64,000 bases of DNA, taken from NCBI GenBank assembly GCA_948470005.1, contig CAOKNI010000001.1:1-64000 (forward strand), written 5' to 3'. The stretch comes from an uncultured Mycoplasmatota bacterium. GTDB taxonomy: Bacteria > Bacillota_I > Bacilli_A > RF39 > UBA660. The notes beneath the pieces were generated by a model, which saw nothing but the letters and a program-made list of their open reading frames with translations, made no database searches and was not told the DNA's origin. The position numbers and the translations under genes are program-made. How positions within the stretch are numbered: position 1 is the stretch's first letter; each line of letters begins with the position of its first letter. Below, piece after piece: positions 43,632 to 53,273 of this stretch.

Positions 43632-44507
43632 AATAGAATTTACGAGCTATGCATAAAAGATGAAGGAATTATTAAAGGAATAGATGATGATGGATCAACT
43701 TATTATTGAAGAGGATCAGTCACCAATAATTATTTAAGATTTTTCGGATACCGGTGGCGAATAGTGAGAGTAAATGGTGACGGAACAATACGTATAATCT
43801 ATGATGGAACAGAGTATCATCCAAACCAAACAAGCACAACAGATAGTATTATACAAAGTGTATTTAATCCAAGTAATAATGATAACGCCTATGTCGGATT
43901 TATGTACGGAGCAGCAGGAGCAAATACATATGAAGAAACACTTGCCAATATCAATAAATCAACAATCATGACTAGACTTGAGACATGGTATAATAACCTT
44001 GCAACATATGCCGATAAAATAGATACCAATGCTGGCTTCTGTGGAGATAGAAGTATGGGATGGTGATGATACTAAGAAGGGGTATAAAACAAATACAACT
44101 CAGTATGGCTTTTCTGGCAAACTCTATAGAAATAATCTCCAACATATCTTAAGTGCAGCACCAATATTTAAATGTCCAAGTAGCAATGCCTTGTATACAT
44201 TAAAAGTAGCAAACAAAGGAAATAAGGTATTAGATAAGCCAATAGGGTTAATAACTACGGATGAAGCGTATTATGCTGGATATCATATAGCTATGACCAC
44301 CAATACAAATTATCTATATAATGGGCAAAAATATTGGACAATGACTCCGTTAAGTTTTTTTAGGACATATTCTTCCGTATATTTGATTAATAGTGGTAGC
44401 TATAGCAACAAAAATCTTACCTATGGTATACGTCTGGTCATAAATCTCCGAGAGATGTTCAAATTACAGGATCTGGAACCGGCGGTGACCCATACGTAGC
44501 TTCTTAA
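43632..44507 (+). pseudogene. Decayed secreted protein gene (pilin-like lineage family) with DGR-target-like C-terminus
   Basis: The frame 43632-44055 reads GIDDDGSTYY, a stop TGA at 43707 where Trp is expected, then RGSVTNNYLRFFGYRWRIVR and VNGDGTIRIIYDGTEYH. After slips near 44050 and near 44445 it continues KKGYKTNTTQYGFSGKLYRN, YWTMTPLSFFRTYSSVYLIN, YGIRLVINL and DVQITGSGTGGDPYVAS, ending at TAA 44505-44507. The N-terminus is gone. This type (W-R-I-V-R-x-N-G-D-G ... G-x-R-x-V-I-N-L) is typically secreted in gut Bacillota, often with a pilin-like start; the secretion genes at 44726 and 46288 fit. Its M-T-P ... N-S-G-S segment aligns with the DGR-like segment at 31833. Confidence 0.7.
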
Positions 44508-44589
44508 TATAACATGAATATAAGTGTAATTATTTTGTAAATACTTGCCTATATAGCTATATCCCATAACTATTTATGAGGATTTTCTA

Positions 44590-44680
44590 CTAAATTTTAT
44601 GTATGGGCAAGAGAGTCATCCTTTACGACTCATTATAATATGAGAGAGAGAATCATTTTCTGTTTCTTTTGCTCTTTTTT
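44590..44680 (-). pseudogene. Small remnant homologous to the XRE fragment at 31217-31420
   Basis: On the minus strand, EQKKQKMILSLILYNE and then (in another frame) LPIHK-like sequence line up base by base with the EAEINLLLKLYNAMK ... SCPQMK part of the first remnant. TTATAATG...AAAGGATGACTCTC.TTGCCCA corresponds to TTATATAATG...AAAGATGGCTCTTCTTGCCCA. Only about 90 bases are left. Confidence 0.4.
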
Positions 44681-44725
44681 AAATAATTATTTTGTGCTAT
44701 AATGATATAAAGTAGGGAAGAGAAC

Positions 44726-46276
44726 ATGAAAGAAGAAAAAAGGCATATTACTATAATTGATGTTATTTTAGCTCCATTTCTTTTTATTATAAGCTTTATT
44801 AAGCATTTCTTTATAGGTATTAAGTTCATATTTATCGATTCTTTTGCAAGTATAATTACCAGTAGTAAAAATAAACATGACTTTAAAAATAGAAGTCATT
44901 CGAGTGAAATTAAATCTACTACTATGCCTTTAGCCACCAAAAAGAAAGAAGAAAAAATTAGAGTTATAGGCGCTAGCGAACGAGTACGTATGGCGGAAGA
45001 GAAAAAAGCTTTAATAGCAGAAATGAATAAAGAAATAAATTCTCGCAAAAATAAAAAAGAATTTTATAATTACAGTGGAACTGATGCAAGTGGTCATAAA
45101 GTTCATGGCACTATGCTTGCAACCAATAAATCTACTTTACATAACTTTTTAGCTAATGAAGGAATAAATGTCTATAATATAACTAAAAATCCTTTTCAAA
45201 ACTTTTTAAAAAAGATTGGCTTTGAGACTATTAAAGAATCAAGTGTTAAAGATTTAATATTTTGGCTTACGCAAGTATCAACCTATTTAAAAGCTGGAAT
45301 TACTTTAAATGACACAATTAAACTAATGGCTAAGCAAGCTGAAAAGAACATATCAAAAAGGAATTTATATCGGGCTATATTATATGATTTAACGCTTGGA
45401 GAAAATTTTAGTGTAGCGCTTGAAAATCAAGGAAATGTTTTTCCACCGCTTCTTATTAATATGATTAAATCTGCAGAAGCAACTGGTGAACTTATTAGAA
45501 CCCTTGATGATATGGCAAATTATTATACTGAGATAGATAAAACCAGGAAAGAAATGATTAGCGCTATAATTTATCCTACTATCTTGCTTGTTTTTGCTCT
45601 TGCTGTTATGACTTTTATTATGGTATTCGTTATTCCTGAGTTTGTGAAAGTTTACCGTCAAGCAGGCATTGAAGTAAGTGGTTTTACTTTAACAATAATA
45701 AATATTAGTAATTTTATTACCAGTAATTTAAATACTCTTATTTTAATTCTTTTCATAGTTATAATTACGATGTTATTTTTATATAAAAAAAGTAAATCAT
45801 TTCGCAGGGCTATTCAAACTATAGGTATGAAGCTTCCTTTCTTTGGCAATATAATTATTTATCACGAAATAACGCTTTTTACCAAAACTTTTGCTAGTCT
45901 TTTAAGAAATAGTGTTTATATAACAAGCTCTATGGAAATACTAACTAATATAACTAATAATGAAGTTTATAAAGATATTATGATTGAAACTATGAGTAAC
46001 ATTGCTTGTGGTGAAAAAATATCTTTATCATTTGAAAATAAGTGGTGTATTCCTGATGTTGCTTATTACATGATTGTAACTGGAGAATCAACTGGGGAGT
46101 TATCACTTATGATGGAAAAAGTTGCAAGTTACTATAATGATTTGCATAAGAGTAGAGTTACTAATTTAAAAAGCTTTTTGGAACCTATTATGATTGTTAT
46201 TTTATCACTTATTGTTGGAATTATTATTCTTGCTGTAGTCGTTCCTATGTTTAGTATATATGGCGAAATTAGATAG
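44726..46276 (+). CDS. Type II secretion/type IV pilus inner-membrane platform protein, GspF/PilC family
   Basis: A 516-residue membrane protein of the GspF/PilC family, which forms the cytoplasmic-membrane platform for pseudopilus assembly. Two T2SSF domains are seen: LTQVSTYLKAGITLNDTIKL...MIKSAEATGELIRTLDDMANYY and the second copy TKTFASLLRNSVYITSSMEI...VTGESTGELSLMMEKVASYY, each followed by membrane segments. Unusually, an extra N-terminal hydrophobic region (about 9-45) and charged linker (50-110) precede the usual N-domain (KKEFYNYSGTDASGHKVHGT). A TATAAT box lies about 25 bases upstream. The prepilin peptidase follows 11 bases later; no GspE/PilB ATPase is in the window. Confidence 0.85.
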   Translation: MKEEKRHITIIDVILAPFLFIISFIKHFFIGIKFIFIDSFASIITSSKNKHDFKNRSHSSEIKSTTMPLATKKKEEKIRVIGASERVRMAEEKKALIAEMNKEINSRKNKKEFYNYSGTDASGHKVHGTMLATNKSTLHNFLANEGINVYNITKNPFQNFLKKIGFETIKESSVKDLIFWLTQVSTYLKAGITLNDTIKLMAKQAEKNISKRNLYRAILYDLTLGENFSVALENQGNVFPPLLINMIKSAEATGELIRTLDDMANYYTEIDKTRKEMISAIIYPTILLVFALAVMTFIMVFVIPEFVKVYRQAGIEVSGFTLTIINISNFITSNLNTLILILFIVIITMLFLYKKSKSFRRAIQTIGMKLPFFGNIIIYHEITLFTKTFASLLRNSVYITSSMEILTNITNNEVYKDIMIETMSNIACGEKISLSFENKWCIPDVAYYMIVTGESTGELSLMMEKVASYYNDLHKSRVTNLKSFLEPIMIVILSLIVGIIILAVVVPMFSIYGEIR

Positions 46277-46287
46277 GAGATTGTCTT

Positions 46288-46944
46288 ATGATTTTAATAC
46301 TATTTTTAATCGGTTTTATCTTGGGCTTAGCATATACTCTAATTGGAGAGAAAATGCCACTTTTACTGCCTGAAGTTACGAGAAAAGAAGATAACTCTTG
46401 GATTTTAAACCTTTTTAGTGCTGTTATTAATGCTATTATTTTATTAATCAGTTACTATGAATATGGCTTTAGTTACGAAATGTTTACGGCTATGGTCGTA
46501 TCTGGGCTTGTAATTATAATATTTGTAAGTGATTTCAAATATATGATAATATTAGATAGCCCCCTTATCATATCCGGTATTATTATGCTTATTTTAAGAT
46601 TTAGTTTTAATGGCATTAAAGATGCCGCTATCTGTCTTCTAAGTGGTGTTATCTTATTTACTTTTATGCTTTTAATTAGTTTTATTGGTAAAAAAATCTT
46701 TAAAAGAGAAGCTTTAGGAGGAGGGGATATTAAACTTGCTGCTGTAATTGGGATTATTTTAAATTTAAAACTAGGGTTAGTAGCCATTATTTTCTCTTCG
46801 CTTTTAGCTCTTCCTTATGCCATTGGAGCTATGCTTCTTAACAAAGATTCTGAAGTTCCATTTGGGCCATTCTTAATTGGAAGTGTTGCCATTGTCTTTA
46901 TATTTAGTGATAAATTTATGAATTTTCTAGAGTTTTTAGGATAA
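46288..46944 (+). CDS. Prepilin peptidase, A24 family
   Basis: An integral membrane aspartic protease of 218 residues that cleaves type IV pilin-like signal peptides. The two catalytic Asp are in FVSDFKYMIILD (about 77-88) and GGGDIKLAAVIGI (about 144-156), the second being the conserved G-x-G-D motif. The N-terminal methylase domain of PilD-type enzymes is reduced: only LAYTLIGEKMPLLLPEV remains of it and the CxxC zinc motifs are missing. The ATG follows AGGAGATTGTCTT. Substrates may include the pilin-like family whose dead member lies upstream. Confidence 0.85.
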   Translation: MILILFLIGFILGLAYTLIGEKMPLLLPEVTRKEDNSWILNLFSAVINAIILLISYYEYGFSYEMFTAMVVSGLVIIIFVSDFKYMIILDSPLIISGIIMLILRFSFNGIKDAAICLLSGVILFTFMLLISFIGKKIFKREALGGGDIKLAAVIGIILNLKLGLVAIIFSSLLALPYAIGAMLLNKDSEVPFGPFLIGSVAIVFIFSDKFMNFLEFLG

Positions 46945-46974
46945 TCAAGTTTTAGTAAATCTAAAGCTTTTTAC

Positions 46975-47002
46975 TTGCTAAACACTAAAAACTACTTATA
47001 AT
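46975..47002 (+). promoter_or_regulatory. Promoter of the gene at 47029
   Basis: TTGCTA (46975-46980) and TATAAT (46997-47002) are separated by 16 bases. Confidence 0.6.
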
Positions 47003-47028
47003 AAAGCTTAAAGGAAGTTAGCGCAGTA

Positions 47029-47310
47029 ATGGAACTAAATGGGTTTAATGGCGATGATTATATTTACCTAAGAGTGGCTGAAGATTTTAGTATAACTACT
47101 TCAAAATTTAGTGATGGTACTACAATATATCTTCAAGGTAAAACTTTAAGATTTGAAGAAGAAGAGTTAATGAATAAAGTATTTTTAAGGCATTTCCCTG
47201 GTATGGATATTTTTGCTTATGCTCTTTTAGAAAACGGCCGAGTTGAAACATTATCCGGTGAGTACTATCGCAGGCTTGTATTAAAAGATAAGGGTCGAGT
47301 TATTTCTTAA
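47029..47310 (+). CDS. Small hypothetical protein
   Basis: A 93-residue soluble acidic protein with short beta-strand-like segments (DYIYLRVAEDFSITTSKFSD, TIYLQGKTLRFEEEELMNKV) and a basic C-terminus. I recognise no family. An AAGGAAG site precedes the ATG and its own promoter lies 27 bases upstream. Unrelated genes flank it. Confidence 0.6.
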   Translation: MELNGFNGDDYIYLRVAEDFSITTSKFSDGTTIYLQGKTLRFEEEELMNKVFLRHFPGMDIFAYALLENGRVETLSGEYYRRLVLKDKGRVIS

Positions 47311-47342
47311 TAAAATTTATAATATACTTTTTAAAGAATAGC

Positions 47343-47371
47343 TTGTTTTAATTTATAGACTATGTTATAGT
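47343..47371 (+). promoter_or_regulatory. Promoter of the gene at 47396
   Basis: TTGTTT (47343-47348) and TATAGT (47366-47371) are separated by 17 bases. Confidence 0.55.
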
Positions 47372-47395
47372 ATAGCCTACTTAGGAGGGTTTACT

Positions 47396-48313
47396 ATGCG
47401 ATTATCTGATAATGATATTAAAAAGTTGCGACCACTTATAGCTGAAAAGTTAAATCAAATACCAAATGGTAGTAGTATCTCTCTTGATAAAGAATTATTA
47501 AAAAGACTGCTATTTGATTTTATATTTGATCCTAATACTAAAACTATTGCTAAATTTCCTGTGTGGTCTGGTTCATTTTTAACCAAAATAGCTAACTTAA
47601 GCGAAATATCTTTCGATGGTATTGTTTTGGACCCATTAAGCAGCATTTATCAGGAAGTTTTCCCGGAAAATAGTCTTGCTGATATATTAAGTATATATCA
47701 GAATATAGATGGAGCTTTAATTAAATATGGTAAATTAGACATTACTATTGATATATCTAAATCTTTTACTATTCTTTATTATAATCATCAAAAAAGTATT
47801 AATCCCGATACCATAAAGCCTATCTTAACAAGTGTTGATTTATCACACAACGCTCTTGTTGCTAATGATAAACCATGTCCACTTACTAATTATTTTTCGC
47901 TTATTTATGATAGTGATATCAGCTACACTAACGCCAATATTATTATGAGTGAAGAAGCACAAATCAAGTATAGTAATTTAACTGGTTTAGATTTATCAGA
48001 TTACACTTTAAACTATCGCGTCTTAAGCAGCTTAGGTTTAAATCGCATAAATCTTTATCGAAGTAATTTAAGCGATACTGGTCTTAATCTTGTAACTGAC
48101 AATAAAGAAGGAGACGAAAAAGCAAGAGAAGCTTTAGCAGAAGCGATAAAAGATGGTTATTTAACTCATTGTACGATAAATAAAGTAGTAATTGAATCAC
48201 CTGCGGAAAGAGAAATTAAGCGGATAGAGAAAATGCAAGAATATGAATCCTATAAAAGAGCAATATTAGAAAAAATAGATTTAGACATATTAAAAGCAAG
48301 TATAACACATTAA
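47396..48313 (+). CDS. Hypothetical protein with pentapeptide/LRR-like stretches
   Basis: A 305-residue cytoplasmic protein. Several lines such as LSEISFDGIVLD, LTSVDLSHNALVANDK, DISYTNANI, YSNLTGLDLSDYTL and INLYRSNLSDTGL have the D/N-L-S spacing of pentapeptide or leucine-rich repeat units, but they are too irregular to assign. The last 60 residues are a charged helix. An AGGAGGG site and a promoter precede it. Its style resembles other LRR-like proteins of this window (61, 15578). Confidence 0.6.
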   Translation: MRLSDNDIKKLRPLIAEKLNQIPNGSSISLDKELLKRLLFDFIFDPNTKTIAKFPVWSGSFLTKIANLSEISFDGIVLDPLSSIYQEVFPENSLADILSIYQNIDGALIKYGKLDITIDISKSFTILYYNHQKSINPDTIKPILTSVDLSHNALVANDKPCPLTNYFSLIYDSDISYTNANIIMSEEAQIKYSNLTGLDLSDYTLNYRVLSSLGLNRINLYRSNLSDTGLNLVTDNKEGDEKAREALAEAIKDGYLTHCTINKVVIESPAEREIKRIEKMQEYESYKRAILEKIDLDILKASITH

Positions 48314-48326
48314 AATTAATTATAGC

Positions 48327-48355
48327 TTGTAAAAATATGGAAATTAAGATATAAT
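48327..48355 (+). promoter_or_regulatory. Promoter of tig
   Basis: TTGTAA (48327-48332) and TATAAT (48350-48355) are separated by 17 bases. Confidence 0.65.
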
Positions 48356-48384
48356 AAATTAGTATTTGAAAGGAAAGAAAAAAA

Positions 48385-49629
48385 TTGAAAAACGTAAAAG
48401 AAATAGAAATTACCATTGATGGTGATACATGGAGTAATGCTCTAGATAAAACTTATAAAAAGAAAAATAAAGAAGTTAAAATTGAAGGCTTTCGTAAAGG
48501 AACTGCTCCTAAAAATATCTTTTTAAAAAAATTTGGAATTGAATCTCTTTATATGGATTCTGTTGATTTAGTAATTGATGAAGCTTATAAAAAAGCTTTA
48601 GACGAGGCAAATATTACACCTGTAATTGAACCTAATGTCGATATTGTGAATATTAATGAATCCGCTGTTACATTTAAATTCACTATTATTAGTAAACCCG
48701 AAGTTACTTTAGGAGAATATAAAAACCTTAAAATAAAAAAAGAAAAAGCTAAAGTAACAGAAGCTGAAATAGATGCTGAAATAGCGAAACTTAAAGACCA
48801 ACTAGCTGAAATAGCTCCTAAAAAAGGAAAAATTGCTAAAGGTAACACTGCTGTTATAGACTTTGAAGGATTTATGGATGGCAAACCATTTGATGGTGGT
48901 AAAGGTGAAAACTACCCATTAGAAATTGGTTCTAATACTTTTATACCTGGTTTCGAAGATGGCTTAATTGGCATGGAAATAAATGAAACTAAAGAACTAA
49001 ATTTAAAGTTTCCAAAAGACTATGTTGCTGATTTACAAGGCAAGGATGTAACGTTCAAAGTAACTATTAAGGAAATCAAAGAAAGAATAATTCCTGAATT
49101 AAATGAAGATTTTTATAAAGATTTAGGCTATGAAGATATTAAAACTGAAGAAGAATTTAGACATGAAGTTGAAAATGTTTTAATAAGCCGTAAAGAAACT
49201 GAAATTGAAGATGCTTTTATTGAAGACGTTTTAAGTAAAGCCTCTAGTAATATGAAAGTAGAAATTAATAAAGAAATTATATCTGATGAAGTTCATCGTA
49301 TGATTCACCAATTTGAAGACCAATTAAAAATGCAAGGTATAAAAATTGATGACTATATGAATATAACAGGTATGACTCATGAAAAATTACATGAACAAAT
49401 GGAACCAGAAGCAACAAAGAGAGTAAAATATCGTTATTTATTAGATGCTATTGCGGAGGCTGAAAAAATAGACTTTACCGCGGAAGAAGTAGATGCTAAG
49501 GCTAAAGAAATGGCCGAAAACTATGGTATAACAGTTGAAGAATTATTAAAAGCATATGGTTCAAACGAAATAGTTAAATATGATATGAAAATGCATCGTG
49601 CCATTGAAATATTAAAAGAAAATAATTAG
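48385..49629 (+). CDS. tig: Trigger factor
   Basis: Ribosome-bound folding chaperone with prolyl isomerase activity. The TTG start follows GGAAAGGAAAGAA. The ribosome-binding domain carries the signature EGFRKGTAPKNIF (about 34-46). The FKBP domain spans about 140-230 (AVIDFEGFMDGKPFDGGKGE, SNTFIPGFEDGLIGM), and the C-terminal helical chaperone arms follow to residue 414. Slightly shorter than the 430 or so of E. coli. In Bacillota it often neighbours clpX and lon; lon is one gene away here. Confidence 0.95.
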   Translation: MKNVKEIEITIDGDTWSNALDKTYKKKNKEVKIEGFRKGTAPKNIFLKKFGIESLYMDSVDLVIDEAYKKALDEANITPVIEPNVDIVNINESAVTFKFTIISKPEVTLGEYKNLKIKKEKAKVTEAEIDAEIAKLKDQLAEIAPKKGKIAKGNTAVIDFEGFMDGKPFDGGKGENYPLEIGSNTFIPGFEDGLIGMEINETKELNLKFPKDYVADLQGKDVTFKVTIKEIKERIIPELNEDFYKDLGYEDIKTEEEFRHEVENVLISRKETEIEDAFIEDVLSKASSNMKVEINKEIISDEVHRMIHQFEDQLKMQGIKIDDYMNITGMTHEKLHEQMEPEATKRVKYRYLLDAIAEAEKIDFTAEEVDAKAKEMAENYGITVEELLKAYGSNEIVKYDMKMHRAIEILKENN

Positions 49630-49705
49630 AAAGTGTCAAAACTTTCTTTTTTTCACTAAATTTATGCCTATACGTGGTATAATAAATAAAGAAAGAGTTG
49701 ATAAT

Positions 49706-50722
49706 ATGCCTAATATAAAGTATTTAATAAAAAGAGTAGCTAATATGGATTTTAAAAACATGTTTGGAAAAGTAAGCAGTATTCATAAAAAAACCGGAAA
49801 ATCACGTCTTAGTATTATTAATGATATGCGTGTTTGTGCTTTAAAATATGGAGCTGGCTATATGGACTATGATTTGTTTGAAATGTATAATTTAACCGAT
49901 GAAGAGCGAAATACTTATATAACTCGTGGTCGTAATAATGATTTAATAAAGAAATATAATAATCCTGAATATGCTCATATGTTTCGTAATAAAGCCGAAT
50001 TTAATACTCTTTTTGCATATTTCATTAAAAGAGATTGGACGTTGGTTAAAAGAGTTCCCAAAGCTAAAATTATTGATTTTATGAAAAAACATGAAACTTT
50101 TATGGCTAAACCAGTTATTGGTACTTGTGGTAAAGGAATCGAAAAAATAAATACAAAAGATTATTCTAGTTTAGATGAAATATATGAATATTTAACCAAA
50201 GAAGGAAATGAATACGAATTAGAAGAAGTTATTATCCAGCATCCTAAAGTAAGTGAAATATATCCTGATGCTATAAATACAGTTCGAATTGTTACTATAT
50301 TAGACGACTTTAATGCACCTCATGTAATATGTGCTTATTTTCGCATTGGTAATGGCCGTCACGTCGATAATTTCAATAGTGGAGGTATGGTTGCTCCTGT
50401 AAACGAAGAAAATGGGATAGTAATTGATAAGGCAATAGATAAATTAAAAAATTTATATGCTAAGCATCCTCTAACTGACGCAGTGATTAAAGATTTTAAA
50501 TTCCCTGATTGGTATAAGGCTTTAAATCTTGTTAAAAAGGCAAGCAAAAAAGTTCCTGAAATGCGTTATATCGGCTGGGATGTAGCTTTCACGCCCGATG
50601 GTCCAGTATTAGTTGAAGGCAATGAATATCCAGGCCATGATATCTATCAACTGCCTGAACATACCCATAATAAAAAGGGAATTTGGCCAAAATTTACCAA
50701 AGCTTTTACTGAACAAAAATAA
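49706..50722 (+). CDS. ATP-grasp enzyme, sugar-transfer-associated family
   Basis: The start MPNIKYLIKRV at 49706 follows AAAGAGTTGATAAT; an ATG at 49664 lies upstream of the TATAAT box and is rejected. The 338-residue product has ATP-grasp elements: FMAKPVIGTCGKGIEKI (Lys and Gly-rich loop), the acidic pair EEVIIQHP, NTVRIVTIL, FNSGGMVAP and the metal-binding GWDVAFTPDGPVLVEGNEYP. The pattern matches the sugar-transfer-associated ATP-grasp group (PF14397-like), found near capsule and cell-wall loci; the substrate is unknown. No glycosyltransferase neighbour is present. Confidence 0.75.
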   Translation: MPNIKYLIKRVANMDFKNMFGKVSSIHKKTGKSRLSIINDMRVCALKYGAGYMDYDLFEMYNLTDEERNTYITRGRNNDLIKKYNNPEYAHMFRNKAEFNTLFAYFIKRDWTLVKRVPKAKIIDFMKKHETFMAKPVIGTCGKGIEKINTKDYSSLDEIYEYLTKEGNEYELEEVIIQHPKVSEIYPDAINTVRIVTILDDFNAPHVICAYFRIGNGRHVDNFNSGGMVAPVNEENGIVIDKAIDKLKNLYAKHPLTDAVIKDFKFPDWYKALNLVKKASKKVPEMRYIGWDVAFTPDGPVLVEGNEYPGHDIYQLPEHTHNKKGIWPKFTKAFTEQK

Positions 50723-50748
50723 ATTAAAAAAAAATAACAAATATTATA

Positions 50749-50777
50749 TAGACAAATAGAGTTTTGCCTATTATAAT
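50749..50777 (+). promoter_or_regulatory. Promoter of lon
   Basis: TAGACA (50749-50754) and TATAAT (50772-50777) are separated by 17 bases. Confidence 0.65.
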
Positions 50778-50813
50778 AAGAACAAAATTTATTGATTGGA
50801 GTGAGTTACCTAA

Positions 50814-53111
50814 ATGGACCAGTTATTACCTGTCATGCTTCTTAAAGGATTAATCTTACTACCTAATCAAGAAGTAAAACTTGAACTTAATAATAATTTG
50901 AGTAAAGATATTACCACTTTATCGTCTAAAAATTATAATCGGCATCTTCTTGTTATTACCCCTAAAAACCAAGTTGAAGAAACACCTGAAGTAAATGATC
51001 TTCCCACTGTTGGGGTTGTCGGTAAAATTAAAAGTCGCATTGAGCTCCCAAATGGGAATGTCCGCGTGACAATTAAAGGTATTGATCGCGTAAAAATTTT
51101 AAATTTCCAAAATAATGTCGAAAATAATGATATTCTAGAAGCTCATGTTGCTAAAATAGACTTACCAAATCTTGATGAAGTTGAAAAAAAAGCAACGATA
51201 AAAAAATTAAATGAACTAGTAAACGAATATGTTTCTAGTTGTCCGCATATTTCTAATAGCATTTTAAATTCGATTAAAGTAATAGATAATTTATCGCGCA
51301 TGACTGATACTATATGTACTTTTATTCCTTTAACATTTACGAAAAAACTGGAATATATCGAAGAGATAAACCCTTTATATCGGGCGAGAATGCTTTTTAA
51401 AGATATTAAAATTGAGTTAGAAGTTTTAAAATTAGACGAAAAAATTGAATCTGAACTCCAAAATAGTTTAGAAGCCAACCAAAAAGAGTTTATTTTAAAA
51501 GAAAAAATTCGCATTATTGAAAAAGAACTTGATACACCTAAAAATGAAAATTCTAATAACTATCGTGCCAAACTAGACAAGTTAAAATTGCCTAAAAACA
51601 CTCACAAAAAAGTAATAGACGAAATAAAAAGACTTGAATATACCAGCGATATTTCTCCAGAAAATGCAATGATTAGGAATTATTTAGATTGGATTTTAGC
51701 TCTACCCTGGAATAAAGAAAATTTTGAAAACAACAATCTTGAAGATATTAAAGAAAGTCTTGATAAAGCTCATTTTGGTTTAGAAGAAATAAAGGAGCGC
51801 ATCCTAGAATATGTTGCGCTTAAAAGTAATAATCAAGATCTTAAAAGTCCTATTATTTGTTTAGTTGGTCCACCAGGTGTCGGAAAAACTAGCATTGCTA
51901 GAAGTATAGCTGCTGCGTTAAACAGAAAATTCTATAAAATAAGTGTGGGGGGCTTAAATGATTCTTCAGAACTGGTTGGCCACAGACGTACCTACATGGG
52001 CTCTAGTCCTGGTAAAATTATTCAAGGATTAAAAAAATGTGATAGTAAAAACCCTTTATTTTTGATTGATGAAATTGACAAAATAACTATCAATTATAAA
52101 GATGATCCAACTGGTGTTTTACTAGATATTTTAGATAGAGAGCAAAATAATGAATTCGTCGATAACTATATTGAAGAAGCTTTCGACTTATCAAAAGTAT
52201 TTTTCATATTAACTGCGAATAACATTGACAATATTCCTGAACCATTAAAAGACCGTTTAGAGATAATTTCCGTTTCTAGTTATACAGCTTATGAAAAAAT
52301 TGATATTGCTAAAAAATATTTAATTCCTAAAATATTAGAAGAAAATAAAATTGATAACAAAATTATTTCTATTACTGATGATATGCTAGAGTTCTTAATT
52401 GATGCTTATACTAACGAAGCTGGCGTTCGGGAATTATTTCGAGCTTTAGAAAAAATAATTCGTAAATTAGTCGTTTTAGGTCGAATTAATGACCGAACTA
52501 AAATAAGCAAAGTAAGACTTAAAGACTACTTAGGAATACCTAAATATGTAAAATTAGAAAATAAAAAGCACGAATTTATTGGCCGTGTTAATGCTTTAGG
52601 CGTAAATTCTAAAGGCGGAATTGTCCTACCAGTTGAATCATGTATTTTTGAGGGTAAGGGCAATTTTACCATTACGGGTATGCTTGGAAAAACTATGGAA
52701 GAATCAACTAATGTTGCTCTAAGCTTTATTAAATCAAATTTAAGTAAATTTTCTTTAAATGATGTTTTCTTTAATATTAAAGATATTCATATCCACTTTT
52801 TAGAAGGGGCTATGAAAAAAGATGGTCCTAGTGCTGGTGTTGCTATAACGACAAGCATTTTAAGTTTAATATCTAATAAGAAAATCAGCAATAGTATTGC
52901 TTTTACTGGTGAAATATCTTTAAATGGCGATATTCTAAAAGTAGGGGGTATCAAAGAAAAGATTATTGGAGCTTACAATAACAATATCAAAACTATTTAC
53001 CTTCCTGCTTCTAATGAGTTAGACTTAGAAGAAATCCCTTTGGAAATTAAAGAAAATATTGATATTAAGTTAATTAAAAACTATTTTGAAATATTTGAAG
53101 AATTATTTTAG
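50814..53111 (+). CDS. lon: ATP-dependent protease La
   Basis: Degrades damaged and regulatory proteins in the cytoplasm. The 765 residues contain the N-terminal substrate domain (1-200), a coiled-coil region, the AAA+ module with Walker A GPPGVGKTSIARS (near 352) and Walker B PLFLIDEIDKI, and the C-terminal Ser-Lys protease with catalytic Ser in KKDGPSAGVAI (near 670) and Lys in GGIKEKIIGAY (near 710). The ATG follows GGAGTGAG. No CIRCE or CtsR operator is obvious upstream. Confidence 0.96.
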   Translation: MDQLLPVMLLKGLILLPNQEVKLELNNNLSKDITTLSSKNYNRHLLVITPKNQVEETPEVNDLPTVGVVGKIKSRIELPNGNVRVTIKGIDRVKILNFQNNVENNDILEAHVAKIDLPNLDEVEKKATIKKLNELVNEYVSSCPHISNSILNSIKVIDNLSRMTDTICTFIPLTFTKKLEYIEEINPLYRARMLFKDIKIELEVLKLDEKIESELQNSLEANQKEFILKEKIRIIEKELDTPKNENSNNYRAKLDKLKLPKNTHKKVIDEIKRLEYTSDISPENAMIRNYLDWILALPWNKENFENNNLEDIKESLDKAHFGLEEIKERILEYVALKSNNQDLKSPIICLVGPPGVGKTSIARSIAAALNRKFYKISVGGLNDSSELVGHRRTYMGSSPGKIIQGLKKCDSKNPLFLIDEIDKITINYKDDPTGVLLDILDREQNNEFVDNYIEEAFDLSKVFFILTANNIDNIPEPLKDRLEIISVSSYTAYEKIDIAKKYLIPKILEENKIDNKIISITDDMLEFLIDAYTNEAGVRELFRALEKIIRKLVVLGRINDRTKISKVRLKDYLGIPKYVKLENKKHEFIGRVNALGVNSKGGIVLPVESCIFEGKGNFTITGMLGKTMEESTNVALSFIKSNLSKFSLNDVFFNIKDIHIHFLEGAMKKDGPSAGVAITTSILSLISNKKISNSIAFTGEISLNGDILKVGGIKEKIIGAYNNNIKTIYLPASNELDLEEIPLEIKENIDIKLIKNYFEIFEELF

Positions 53112-53273
53112 GATATTATGAATACAAAATTATTCTTTAAGAAAACATAATAAATTAGAAATTTGGTTTTATAGTAAGCCAAATTTTTCTTTGTCTAATT
53201 ATGCCAAAAAATGTACAATTTATTTCTAAATATTTCAAATAATGCTATAATTTTTATATATGGAAGTGATTAT

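Noticed and set aside
43701..43715. TGA where Trp is expected, which could suggest a genetic code with TGA as Trp
   Set aside because: TGG is used for Trp throughout intact genes and TGA ends intact genes (for example comN at 11104-11106). The same pseudogene also carries frameshifts, so the TGA is a decay mutation.
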